In this document: positions 1 through 12,000 of the stretch, piece by piece
Numbering within the stretch: the stretch's first letter is position 1
How the letters are laid out: each line of letters begins with the position of its first letter
Notes under the pieces: generated by a model
The model's input: the letters and a program-made list of their open reading frames with translations, nothing else
The model's database searches: none
What the model was told of the DNA's origin: nothing
Made by a program: the position numbers and the translations under genes
NCBI GenBank assembly: GCA_903813345.2
Contig: CAIIXF020000002.1
Location: 1,710,001-1,774,000 of the forward strand
Direction: 5' to 3'
From: Owenia fusiformis
Lineage: Eukaryota; Annelida; Polychaeta; Sabellida; Oweniidae
Length of the DNA: 64,000 bases

Positions 1-542
1 ACTCTAAAACGTTTCTAGGGTATAGTGGTGCAATGCACTATGCTTTACACTTCAAAAATGGATAATACAACCCTTTTACCCTACTACAACCCCAACTACT
101 TTATGTTGTATCACAAAAATGGGCAATTCAACCCCCTCCCAATTCATGTATTTGAATCTAGTTGTGTTTATATTAGCATATTCCTATTTTATATACAGTA
201 AATACTTTATTAAATTATGATTTACTTAGTTTAATAATTAATTAACTTATTTACTAATCATTAATTAATTTAATAATTTCTGATCTTTAACGTCTGGAAC
301 TTGAGAGAGAGAACTGTCTAATATTACAAACCAAACATGTTTTTCGAATGCCTCCTTTACTCTAACCTCAAATCCCGCAGTTGTTTATGAGTATCAAGGT
401 TGTTATCTTCAAGAATGGAATTCACATTTGTTTAATTGTTGTGTCGGTGACAATGACTAAACTACATTCCTTACCAGCTACGTAACACTCACTGGTAACA
501 CTCACTGGTGCTGCATTATCCGAGCGAGGACCTGTTTCAGTA

Positions 543-911
543 ACAAAATGTCGGAACCTCAAACTTTCGATTTTTCTTTTTCCTTATTTCACGAGTTGTA
601 GGTAGATTTTCCACGGCATCTGTGTCACAGTGTGTAAGTTTCATATGTTTTAGAAAATCTAAACGTTTTGGAAAAAAATTCATAAGACGATAGACCTGCA
701 CTTTTAACCCATTCCGTTTACACAATGATAGTAAAAATTATATCAAGGATAATGTCTTCTTCTGAACTGTTCGCAAACGCGTTAATCTAATCTTAGACTT
801 GTGCTACCAACACACGTTTATTATAAAAATTCATGGGAAATTCTGCCTATATAGATATGTCTTGAAATAGAGAAAAAGAAAACTCGCACCTTCGAGGTTC
901 CGACATTTTGT
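543..911. mobile_element. Possible short MITE with ~50-bp inverted ends
   Basis: An 18-base sequence, ACAAAATGTCGGAACCTC, at 543-560 recurs exactly inverted at 894-911. Similarity continues inward for about 30 more bases (both arms go on into a TTTTCTTTTTC tract). No coding capacity is seen between the arms and no target duplication is clear. The arrangement fits a ~370-bp non-autonomous DNA transposon, but a chance fold-back cannot be excluded. The rest of 1-1278 shows no supported gene. Confidence 0.4.
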
Positions 912-1278
912 AAGAAAAACGGATCCATTTCGGCAACAAGTTTTAAGATTGCAGTACATTTTACACTGTGATATCCACCAATAGGTCAGAGTAAAGCTGA
1001 CTACTTTTTAATTGAGCTGTGTGAAGTACACACTCAGTACATGATCATTTATATTCATTTTCACAACTGATAATGTCTAAAATAATATCCTATATAACCC
1101 TTTTACTATTAAAACTCTGTTTATTAAAGTACATAGCGAGGAGAACGAAATATGGACTAAAACTAAATTAGGTTAAACTCATTTTAGATTGGCAGTTACA
1201 GACTTTAAAAGCAAACACTTTTGTAATATATTTTCATATTTTTGGTCATAGTGTTACCAGCATAGTTGCGTATATAGA

Positions 1279-4200
1279 ATGACGATGACACGGGATGTAA
1301 TATATAGGATTAGTGTGTTACTAATATGCTGTGTTGGTAAGTAGTATTATTTTGTTTTATATCCATTAATGGATTAATTTCAACCTGGCTCAACATCGAG
1401 TGACAACTATTACTTAGGCTAGTAATAATTAAACACATATACCGTTATATTAAACGATCTTAACTTCATAATCTGACATGGTGATCTAGCTTCGATCACA
1501 TGTCATCTCTATGTTACAGCGATCTGATGTCATACCATTTCTGGCTATTATAGTCATCAACAATTTTTCTGTAATTAAAATACGATAATCTGTCATGTGA
1601 CATTAGTAAAGACAATTGTTCATTATTCTTTGACGTTGTGACACTGGCATTTCCATGCAATTTTTCATTTAGAGTTGGCACGTGGCCTTGAGTATTGTAC
1701 CAGTTACTGCGATCGGCGTGGGACTTGGCAGTCGGGGTTTGTATGTGGTATGTTCATCAGACCACCAGTTGTACTCAATTGCACACATATTGTCTTTTCA
1801 TTTAGAGTTGGCACGTGGCCTTGAGTATTGTACCAGTTACTGCGATCGGCGTGGGACATGGCAGTCGGGGTTTGTATGTGGTATGTTCATCAGACCACCA
1901 GTTGCACCCAAAGGAACAGTTGCATTCAAAGGAACAAACACTACACTCTACTGTTGTGGATCCAAGACTTTTAGGTACCTCATATTTTTGTTGAATAATA
2001 CCGTTATCTATTCAAAATTAAAGGGACTATTTTATATGAGATCGAGATTTTCCTTGATCATTTATTCTAATTCTACATACTTGGAATAGCAATAACGTGA
2101 TTGTGTCAAAAATATATATTGAAAGTTCAAATGAAAATGTGCACAATATATATTCCGAGGTTTTAATTAGCAATCTTTAAGAGGCCATTTCCTCTCATTA
2201 TGTTTGCTATTCTTGTATTTTAAGATTCTGCTGCAACGACCCAGATTCGAGTATTGCCGGCCTCTATCCCGAGCGCTACCACTGCGTAAGGAACATGTCT
2301 AATAGGTAAAACCATGTTATATGATTACCATAAGTAAAACATATGAACGTAAAGATAAATTTTTTTAGCCATTCTCATGGGTAAAATTGTGTTATATTAT
2401 CAAAGGTTAACATGTTATGATAATCATAGATAAAACATGTTATGGTTCTCAAGGGTAAAATATGTTGATGTGTTAAGATTATTGTAGGTAAAATATGTTT
2501 AAATCCTCACAGATAAAACTTTTTATGATAATCATAGGTAAAATAAATGTTATTGTTCTCACAGGTAAAATATGTTATAATAGTATAGTTTCCATATAGC
2601 TTTTGAAATCTCACTAAATCTCGTTTTTCGTGAGATTTTAAGAGACTTGAATATTAGACCTCTAATGACTTACATTACCTTCTTTTAAATGGCATATTTT
2701 AATTCAGTGAAATGTTTTCTCCTATAATAGCTTTGATTTACACAGTTATGTAATTTGAATAATTTTCTATGACAATTTAAAAAAACTTGGGACCAATGTC
2801 CATAGATGCAATGCTAAAATTCTTTAAAACCGTGGATTATTTGTATGTCAATCAACATTTGCATGTTTAATCACAACAACTACATAAACAGGGTCATCAT
2901 GTGGTATATCATTCAAGTTTTAAACAGATTAAACAAACAAACTTTGATAAATCATGAAATTAAGCCACTTTTTCAAGATTTTAGCATGTAAGTGAATGGA
3001 ACTCTAGCCCAAGTAAAAAGCTGAATAACAGATGGCAGCACTAGATTTCATTGATTTTTCTGCTATTTAGAAACTATCCTATTCCCTACGGCGACGCTTA
3101 AATCAATCTGTCGTCGAGTGAATCTCAAAACTGGAATTTCACTGGCGTCTGCTGGTAGGGATACTAGCATGCATAGAAGACATGCAGCAAAACATGATTA
3201 ATAAATACTGAATAAAAATAATAGTTCACGTTTTCAAGAGATGCGGTGTTTGAAACCTTGTTAAACATTTACTCCAGATATCTACGACCCTTGAAGTGAG
3301 ATTGATCGGTAACTAGAAAATTATACTAGAATCGTAAGAAGCGTTTTTGTTTATCGCATTAATAGCATTTAAAAATCAATTTTAAGTTCTTATTTGCAGA
3401 TTTTCAACGTACCTTTGATAGTGATTAAAATTGAAACATATTTTAAACTTTCAATTTCAAATTAAAAACGTTATGTCGCCTTGCTTTGCGCTGATTTTCT
3501 GATCATTTGTGGTACCGCATGCTTTTGAAACGTGTTTAACAGTTGACGATAGAGAAGTAATATACTTGTAGTGAACAAAGGTGATTAGTTTGAGTAAAAT
3601 AGCTTTACAAATAATGTTATGATACATCAATGGTCACATTTTACACCTCATCGTGAGGATCGTATTACATGAACATGAACATCCCATCATGTTCATGAAC
3701 ATGAACATCACATCCCTTCGAAATGTTGGTGAGCGGATATCATTAATTGATAGAGCTTTAAAATCGAATTATTCAATTTTTAATCATCCCTTTTCCTAAA
3801 TTTCAAAAGGTCAGTGATGGCAACACCGATGAATTTGTTAAATAACCATTCATACGCAAGCTTGATAATTTGTATGATGGCGGCTTTCGGTTTGTTACGC
3901 ATTTGTTTTGTCAAATGCAAGTGTCAATGTATTGTCTTTCTTGTTCGTTTTGCTTTACAGACTTTTGAGTTCATTGTTCTGTTCATGTATTACAGATGGA
4001 GAATCGTCCTTGGTGTCTTCACGGCAGTTATAATTCTCCTGACATGTGGCATGTGTTGTTTCTTTGGATGTTCCAAGACACAGTTTAGCGCCACTAGATC
4101 AAGAACAATGCCACACTGTACAAGACATGATACAAACAATATTTCAACATCGAATCGTCTTGCCAACGGTGGATTTGCAGGTATGCTTTCAGTAGAAAAA

Positions 4201-5296
4201 AGCGTTTGGGCCTTTCTTTGGTCATTTCTCTGTTGTTTAATGACAATATCAATACTAAGATAATAACTCTTAGACTTTTATTGTACTGTTTGATGTTAAT
4301 TGCTATTGTTATATTTTAGCCTGTCTCCTTTGGCACGATTTGATAATTTTTGATATTTATTTTAGTTGAAACAACATATACTTTATGTTGAAAGCTTGTA
4401 GGCCCTGTGCCCTGCTTCTTATCGTGTTTTACAGTTTAGCTGTTACACTTTTTTAACACTGCTTTTAAAGAATGGTAGAATGTCACAGTATGATATTTAT
4501 TAGATAGTTGTTAATAAACTCGTTGAGAATATATTTGGCTATTGTTAACTGATTTTACATGCTTGTGTTTTTTCTAGAACACGAAGAAATTATTCTTTCG
4601 GCCGGACCTGTTCCAGACTTTAACTATCCAATCTATCAACCCCCGGCGTACCATGAGATAGCTTTAGATCCCCCTCCGTTCACAGAACAATCACCAACCA
4701 CTCAGATAACACCTTACTCTACCTCAACTACGGTTCGTGTATCTCAAAATGCTGGTGTAAGTGGGTTGGTTGTTGCTCTGGATACTATTCCAAATGATAG
4801 TATCGTTAATACACCTGCTAATGAGAATCAGACAACTACACAAACGATCGAGCGAGTCACCACTGTATCGTCGACAACTACATCATTGATTCCTAACACA
4901 AACGGTGCTGTAAATAGAGGAGTTGATCCAGAACAGACAAACTATGCTAACGCATGCGCACTTCCACTTCCTGTCATGGCGAATGAAACAGAAAATGTTT
5001 CTACGAGACCAACTGCAAGTGCAAATGCTTTAATGTCGGAAGTTGCATCAGTTTCGAACACCAAACAGCAATCTAACGACATTTCTTCTAACTTACTACA
5101 GGATTCGTCGACAGTGAAAAATAGCACAAACATGGTAAATCAAGCAAGAACAACCACTGTTGTCAATCATAAAGACAATACCAATCATTCATCGTCCCTG
5201 TCTCAAACTGTCGAGGAATCAAACAATCATGTTAAACCCCATTCAGATCGAAAAACTGTTACATTTGACAATGCAGCATTTCAATTTGACAAATAG
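1279..5296 (+). CDS. Shisa/STMC6-like cysteine-rich single-pass membrane protein (4 exons)
   Basis: Spliced model: exons 1279-1336, 1806-1974, 3996-4180 and 4578-5296, joined in phases 1, 2 and 1, total 1,131 nt or 376 aa. Exon 1 encodes a signal peptide (MTMTRDVIYRI then SVLLICCV) and ends at a GTAAGT donor. Exon 2 is a short cysteine-rich ectodomain (EYC, SYC, GTW, FVC, YCC). Exon 3 has one membrane span (IVLGVFTAVIILLTCGMCCF) followed at once by cysteines that could be palmitoylated. Exon 4 is a long Ser/Thr-rich cytoplasmic tail starting with a Pro/Tyr-rich stretch (YQPPAYHEI). This order (signal, Cys-rich, TM, PY-rich tail) is that of the Shisa/CYYR1/WBP1 superfamily, many of whose members act as trafficking adaptors through PPxY-type motifs. 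The ligand and the exact subfamily are unknown. All four junctions have AG/GT sites and restore frame. A possible AATAAA poly(A) signal lies near 5455. Confidence 0.75.
1664..1806 (+). repeat. Partial tandem duplication of the exon 2 acceptor and 5' part
   Basis: The stretch from about 1664 to 1770 is repeated 133 bp downstream from about 1797. It contains the TTTAG acceptor and the first ~100 bases of the cysteine-rich exon, almost unchanged. The upstream copy lacks the Tyr-Cys-Cys end of the exon and any good donor, and it runs out of frame into the second copy. It therefore looks like a decoy acceptor rather than an extra domain. Confidence 0.75.
2290..2585. repeat. Degenerate minisatellite in intron 2
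   Basis: Imperfect units of about 28-35 bases built on GGTAAAA-CATGTTATG-ATAATCAT recur roughly eight times inside the intron between the Cys-rich and membrane exons of the + strand gene. The rest of this intron (to 3995) shows nothing further that I can support, apart from a short GAACAT-rich repeat around 3667-3712. Confidence 0.55.
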
Positions 5297-5753
5297 AGGA
5301 ACACACCTTAAATGTAAAAGTTACTAAAAAAGAATTATATGTTTCATATGTGTTTGAGACTATTTTGCGAGTGAAGGATAGTACGATGATATAGTCATAA
5401 ATAGCCAATATTTGTTAACGCCTCAAGGCATCACATCACAAACCTCAAAAGAGAAATAAAGTGGGAAGTTGAAGAAATCCACGATCCAAAACAGTTTTTA
5501 CTCACTTTCTAGCTAAAATCTAAAATCGTAGTGATTAATGTAATAAATATATTCTAGTGGTTTATGAATGTAAACCCTGCATTTTCCTCATATCTTTGTC
5601 ACTGTGCGAAAATACTCCCTGATATTTGACACATGTGTACATTATTCGATTTCCTACCGACCTTCCATAATTGATTACCATCAGACTGATATTCACAATG
5701 TAACAGCACTTTGCTTTGCAACAACATGCAACAACACGCCTCTCGTTTGGCCA

Positions 5754-5930
5754 TCATCGCGCTGTAGGCAAACCTGCCCAGTTGTCAATGAACCGAATGC
5801 ATTCCTCTGCAGATATGGTCTGACTGACACGAATGATCTTACTTTTGATGTCTTCAATTGTCCTGAGGTCAATCGAATACAATCTAGCTTTGCCATATCC
5901 CCACAGGTATTGACATTTTAGACGAAGTGT
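5754..5930 (-). pseudogene. Mariner/IS630-type transposase C-terminal remnant
   Basis: The - strand reads LWGYGKARLYSIDL, then a helix-like stretch ending in AEECIRFIDNW. This resembles the tail of Tc1/mariner-superfamily transposases, where LWGY-K-VY is followed by a PxTLEELK-like helix and a MDNW-R-like end. The catalytic core is absent and the frame is lost on both sides. It sits in the gap between two convergent host genes. The assignment rests on pattern resemblance only. Confidence 0.4.
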
Positions 5931-6281
5931 GCAGCTTTGCCTACAGCGCAATATTGACTACTGGAACATGTTCGTTAAAGTGCTGTAACATTGTGACAGA
6001 AAAATAGATCTGGTTCTCAAAATAGAGAAGATCTATCTTATGTTCTGTTCCTATCATATATAAAAATTGAAGTATGACGTATGTATTTGAACCATATTAT
6101 GTGTCAAAGTGATAATATTTTAACACTAATACTAATTTCATGAATTTATTTTTTATCTTATTACATAACCAACATGTCAACAATTGTGAAAAGTCCCCTT
6201 AAAATCATATGTCCTACTATAGATTACGACAGGGGTTATATTGTCGGAATAAAATCAATTACAAATTACTGAGATTCGAGA

Positions 6282-8851
6282 CTATGGTACATAAGGAGGT
6301 GGTTTTTCTGTAGTGTAAGGCGGGGGCATAATTGGCTCGGATGCATAAGGTCCAGGCGGAGTAATATTAACGTTGTCGTAACTTGGCGGAGATTGAGGTT
6401 CCGGCGGATCTCCATCTGGAACAGTGCTGGATATAGTTCCGACAGTTCGACTGTTCGATGACGTAGCTGGAAAATTATAGTAGGTATTAATTTTACTATC
6501 AGTATCACATGTAGGTGAAATAGAAAAATATCATTACATGTTAAGTATCAAAATTCGGATCTCTAGTTACGTGCACATTCCCAACGCCCTCAAAAGACAT
6601 GTGTTATGATCTTTGTACCAATTATATATGCCATGTATTTCATTCTTATTTGTAAATTAGGGTAGGACAATGATATACTTGCAATATCCTTTAACACTTG
6701 ATAAAATAATGATACGAGCAAATACAATTAAATACAGTACAATACAATACAATACAATGCAATGCAATACAATGCAATACAATACAATACAATACAATAT
6801 AATAGAATACTATACTTTAAGGCAACTCGATATAATGCAATACCCAGACCCACATCCTCTAGAAATATATTAAGCTAGAATAGCGCGCCTATAGAACTTA
6901 CAATTATTGTTTGTACAATGAAATACAGTACAATATAATACAATACAATATAATATTAATGCGATACACAGACCCACATCCCCTAGAAATATTAGCAAGA
7001 ATAGCACGCCTTTAGAACTTACAATTATTGTTTGTAGACCGCGAGGGCCTTTGGCGGTTGCATCCCTTGAGCTTGAATCCGTCTTTGCAGCACTGGTAGC
7101 AATAGATGCATAGTGAAAGCAGCAATGTGAAGCCACCAAGTACAATCCCAGAGTAAAGAATACTGCTCCAACTGTAACATTAAACGGTGACATTAAATAT
7201 GTCACCATGGGGAATAAGTATAGTACTAAGATTTATCACATGGTTAGGAGTTTCTAAGCATTTTGATTGGTCATTTGTGATAAATGATAGCATTAGATAT
7301 GCATTCAGAAAAATAACATTCAAGGAACAGACATCACACTAAAAAATCCAACGTACTATGGAATGGTAAAAGAAACGGGGAAACGTACTGTGTGACAATT
7401 AAAAAGTGACAATAGGGAGTTTGAGCTTGCTATGTTTTTCACAACCTTAACGTGAATGGAAAATATTTAAGCGATGCATTTGTATGGGCGATTGGTTATA
7501 CGTATAGCGTGGCGTTTCGATACTGCACGGAATACTAAACCACTAGACCTCCCAATCATATCTATGACTCCTCTAATTGTATTACATGGAACTAATCATA
7601 TCTGGGAAATAGAATAAAACAGCGAAGGCAAAGTTAAATTCTAATCGTCTTCCTATGAAACATATTGTTTTCTCTCACACCGCAGAAATGATAGAATCAG
7701 CCAATCATATATTAATTGTAAATCATCTAAGATTTCTAGGATTTCACACACAAACAAATAAAACGTAATCGAAGGAGTTAACCGTAACAATAAACAAACA
7801 AAATACTAACTAGCTATTCAAAATATCTGCACTCCTACAGTTGTGTCCCTGTTTGTATTTGTTAACGACGCTACTGTTACTATTTGAACAGCATTTGAGG
7901 GAGAATCGTCCTGAGGGAGTCGTGTCCTCGCAGCAGTAACCTTTCATGCAGTAAACGGCTTCATGCCATGACCCATCAACACAAAATGCTGGGCACACCT
8001 CGCCAACAGGCTTGGTTTCTGAAGCGAAAGAGTAGTTATATCATATTCTAGATGTACAGTAAATCTGCGCAGGGGTATTCTTCTATAATCAGTGTTCTTC
8101 CAAAAGTTGAACACTTCTCAAATTCCCATTTCTTTAACTTAATCGTATCAACACCAGGCTCTACTAGCCTGCCATCTTTTTATCCATAAATAGCAAATGG
8201 TTAATAACGACCAATTAGATATTAGCCCTCCGAACAAAGTTCGAGAGGCATATAGAGAAGCCGTCCGTCCTTCGACCAGTTTGTCAATCCGTCCGCCCAT
8301 CCGTTTGTCCGTTCGTCCGTCTGTCTGGATGGTAACTCAAATACCTGTCGACGGATTTGATTCAAATTGTGTAGGCTTAATGCTTATCGGTGTAGGTAAG
8401 AGCGAGAATGATTTTTATATGGCTGTCCATTTTTTGTAAAAATGATCTGCTTCTCCATGGAGTTGCTGTTTTTTAGTTCTAGTTTATATATCAACATACC
8501 TCTTCTCTTGCGACTCAGTTTTATTTTGTTCCTTCCATTTTCCCTACAATTGTGCCCATCCCTGTAAGAGGAGTCTATTCTGTCAAATCTATTTTCACAA
8601 CATTTAAGGCCCTCAAATCCGCCAGCGGATCGTTGTATGCAACAATAAGGGGGAGAAATGCAGGTGACCTCCTCAACGAAGTTGCCTGTATTGTCACAAT
8701 AGCTAGGGCAATAGTCAGAGAGTCTCTTGTCTCTGATGCCGTATTTTAATGTGGATGCTCCTGTAATGAAGTAAGACACAGGTACAGTGTGTGCAATATA
8801 GGTCAATGCAATGAGAACTTCATAGCGTCGGTATAAAAAAATAGGAGCCAA
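6282..8851 (-). CDS. Shisa/STMC6-like membrane protein with two cysteine-rich domains (4 exons)
   Basis: Model on the - strand: 8500-8851, 7811-8018, 7023-7171, 6282-6466; 894 nt, 297 aa. The first exon starts with a possible signal peptide (ATG at 8851, RRYEVLIALTY), then Cys-rich domain A (DYCPSYCDNTG, YCC, KCC, DGHNCR). The second holds domain B (VCPAFCVDGSW, YCC, KCC, QGHNCR). The third gives the membrane span (ILYSGIVLGGFTLLLSLCIY) and then YCYQCCKDG. The last is a Pro/Tyr-rich tail with PPSYDNV, PPPYTTE and PPPYVP at the stop. Phases match throughout and the TM exon ends at GTAAGT. The domain B donor (CTA/GTTAGT) is the weakest site. A CATTACAG acceptor at 8761-8762 means exon A could instead start at 8760 behind an unseen signal exon. 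The open frame spanning 6870-7208 is the wrong frame of the TM exon. PPxY motifs in this superfamily recruit WW-domain proteins such as NEDD4-type ligases. Confidence 0.7.
6721..6960. repeat. ATACA pentanucleotide microsatellite
   Basis: Two runs of (AATAC)n with AATGC variants (about 6730-6800 and 6920-6955) flank a duplicated segment containing ACCCACATCC and CTAGAAATAT, also present at 6970-6995. It lies in the last intron of the - strand Shisa-like gene. The small open frame over it is repeat-derived. Confidence 0.8.
8255..8335. repeat. GTCC-rich microsatellite
   Basis: Imperfect GTCC/GTCT tetranucleotide repeats lie in the intron between the two cysteine-rich exons of the - strand gene. 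Confidence 0.6.
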
Positions 8852-9054
8852 TTTAACAAGTCATTTCTCAGCTAATAGTTGGTACTAATCTCTGATGCCG
8901 TATTGTAATGTAGATGCTCCTGTAATGAAGTAAGACACAGATACAGTGTGTGCAATATAGGTCAATGCAATGAGAACTTCATAGCGTCGGTATAAAAAAT
9001 AACAGGAGCCAATTTTTTAATAAAACAAGTAATTTCTCAGCTAATAGTTGGTAC
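8731..9054. repeat. 159-bp tandem duplication at the 5' end of the Shisa-like gene
   Basis: The segment starting CTCTGATGCC at 8731 is repeated from 8890 with a few substitutions and a small insertion. Each copy carries the start of Cys-rich exon A, its possible acceptor and the region with the ATG at 8851. This leaves the true first exon uncertain: either copy could supply an upstream acceptor or start. Confidence 0.8.
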
Positions 9055-12000
9055 AAACACTGTAGAGGTCTCATCACAGAGCTCCGGTATTTCCTAGTTC
9101 TACTCACAGAATATTTACCCTTTTTATCTTTCTTTATATTATGTTTTTCAAACTTTCCAATGATACTTTTTGGCTACTTTGTACACATTTTCAGTGATTT
9201 TGGTTCATCAGTTGCTGAGAAAATATTTGTAAAAATATCTTTCATTTTTTATGGGACACCCGATATAATGGCATGGTTCAACATGTATCGCACGATATTT
9301 ATTTTTAAACTTTAGTATTGTTTTTGCCCACCTTGTAATTAGATCTAGTTGCGTCAAGTCTAGCAATCTCCATTTCAACGATCGACTACCTGGCTTAAAA
9401 CCAATTTTCGAACTAAGTGGTTGGAGTGCCTAAACATGAATTTTTCATTGGCATTGGTTTTTAATTTGATAATTGATAAGTTCATATCTTCAGATCCGTA
9501 TTAGGAATGACCTACAAAAGGTCTACAAATTAGATTTTCTTAAAATAATCTAGGTGAAATATATGAAAATTAGAAAGATCGGCTCGTTTGGTTATTTAAA
9601 TTTTTTTTAATTTAACATTGCTTTCAATGGAAAAAATCTTTTTTTATTCCAAAAAATGCTAAATTCACATTTTCTTTAAAGAATTGTGAATATTTAAGGA
9701 AATACAAAATTATTTATGGCGATATTCATGAAAATTCACCATCCGGATCTTGAGAAAAATAACGTTGAATATTATGAATCAGTGGGAAACGATTATTAAC
9801 CCATTGTATATGGTGACTCGTATTGCCAAAATGGACTGGACATTGAAGTTCAGAAGAGACAATGCAGCGTTGAATTCAAAGTCAGAACTAAATCTTTAGA
9901 TATCGATAGAAGAAAAAAAGGACACGTGATATTTTGTGCTAACCCTTTCCATGCGTCCAATCAATGATTAAACCGACATATTTTACATGAACCTGTAATC
10001 ATGACTTAACATGTTTTACGACAGTATAAAATCATATATGCACCTTTTAAACACTATATCTAGACGAAACTTAATAGTTTGCCTTTGTATTTTTAGCATC
10101 TGGGGCAAAGACAGTTTAAGTCACCATTTATATACCGATGTTTTCGATTCACATTGCACTCTGTATTCATCTGCATATACATGCACATATTTTGCTTACG
10201 CTACAATCTGGTATTTCTACATTGGTTTTTTTTCCATCATGCCACAAAACATTATTAACAGGAACTCTAGACAAATGAAATAACACAATATGTAAATTGA
10301 ATTATAAAAATGAACTTAATTGTTTGAATATTACAATTAACAAGATTCCAACCCACCTGTTGTTTGTATCGACACATATGCTATCATTAAACATCCTAAA
10401 ACCCGTACTATCTCATTGATAGACATGGCATAATGTCTAAAAGTCCTAAATTAACAAATCTCGATGATCTAATTCTAATTCATTATAAATTGATTGTTTT
10501 ACTAGTATATAAGCAGGTAATCTTGAGCATGCGAGCAATTGTGTTGATAGTGTGGGAGACTAGGTGCAAGGTACGGGATTGATAACTCAAATCGTACTTC
10601 TCTTAATCATTAACTAAAACATAACAAATCGCATGGGTTAGGCCCTTAAACGTTAGTTTGTAATGTATTTCAAAGATTCATGAATAAAGTTACATTATAT
10701 TTACTGTGTGAAAAAGGGGCTAGTTCAGTCACCTGACTTGAATCATACTCTAAATTTCAAAATTGTAAGGATTCCTATAGACTTTTAATTACAAAACCCT
10801 CACAAGTACAAATAGAAGACTTGACAAGGACAATTTGTGTGTAAGACTTATTGGCCGCTAAACTGACACATAACTTGTAATTGCCCTATTTGTTTTGAAA
10901 ATATGCTTTGGTTTTTTTAATGTAAGTACGGTGGGATCAGTCGAGGGTGGCTGTTTGGGGATTCTTGGCGGTAGTGTAGGGTGAAGCAATCTTTGTTAAA
11001 TGCTGATCCGTGAGTGTTGCCGTGAGCTTGACACTCGTACGTTATCTAAAGAAATAATGAGCGGTTTGCTAATTCATAATTATAAAGTTCAGTTCAGCCC
11101 TTGTTAATCATTAATACTATTTCACAACTTAGTGGTTTTCTCGATCTAAACACATCAAAACGTAAAAGGGAGAGCGCCGAGGCACCGTAACTGAAGATGT
11201 TTATATCACGAAGATGACCGAAGATGTTTTAATCATGAAAATGGCCGAAGATGTTTATATTATTGAGACGGCCGAGGTCATTCAAGGAACGAATCAAATT
11301 CATTGAAGGGTTGTAGCTTTTGTTGAGGTCAAAAAGGCCAAAAGAGTATTTTTTCAACTTGATTCCAATTGACCAATTTTTTTTTCAAAATAATCTAAAA
11401 ATTCTCAAAAAATAAAATATGACTATAACTTTGATCTTTAATGACATGTCAAGGTCAAAAAGGGTTTGATCTTCAAAAAGGAAAATTGAAATTTTTTCAC
11501 AAAATGTGAAAAATTCACATTGACCTCGATTGAACCTATATTGTCATGCAGACGATGTTAGCTTTTTGATTTTGACTTTTTAAACGTTGGTCGCATTGCG
11601 TCCTTTTTAATAGATCTAATATAATATGATTTTAGAAGTGTATCGGTTCAAAAAAATCTTAGAAGACCTCACACATTTTGCTACACCGTGCGCATATTCA
11701 TTTAGCAATGCACTAGCAAACATTTTCTCCCAGATTTGATGAAGTTTCAACCAGAAATTGCCTGTTCCTTCCATTCGTTTCTCCCGATCATCGGTCGTGG
11801 TAATTACGAGCATTTGTTTGCAGAATCAAAGAATCAAACAAAAGTTGAGTGAAATAAATGGAAATATGGTCTCAAATGACTTTATAGGTCACTTTGAATC
11901 TTAAAAATACCGATGGGGGCTTTTAATCACCCATTACATGAGTGTCAAATTGCGTTTTTCTCCCAGTGTATTATATTTATTGTTAATGGACCAATATGTT

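Noticed and set aside
1682-2089. 135-codon + frame over the duplicated exon
   Set aside because: It joins two frames of the tandem copies and runs past the GTACCT donor into the intron; only its second half overlaps the true exon in the right frame.
3814-3995. Upstream half of the 149-codon frame containing the TM exon
   Set aside because: It lies before the TATTACAG acceptor and is intronic; phase with exon 2 requires the start at 3996.
6870-7208. 112-codon - strand frame across the Shisa-like membrane exon
   Set aside because: Although hydrophobic, it is shifted from the frame that joins in phase to both neighbours and gives the cysteine-flanked TM segment.
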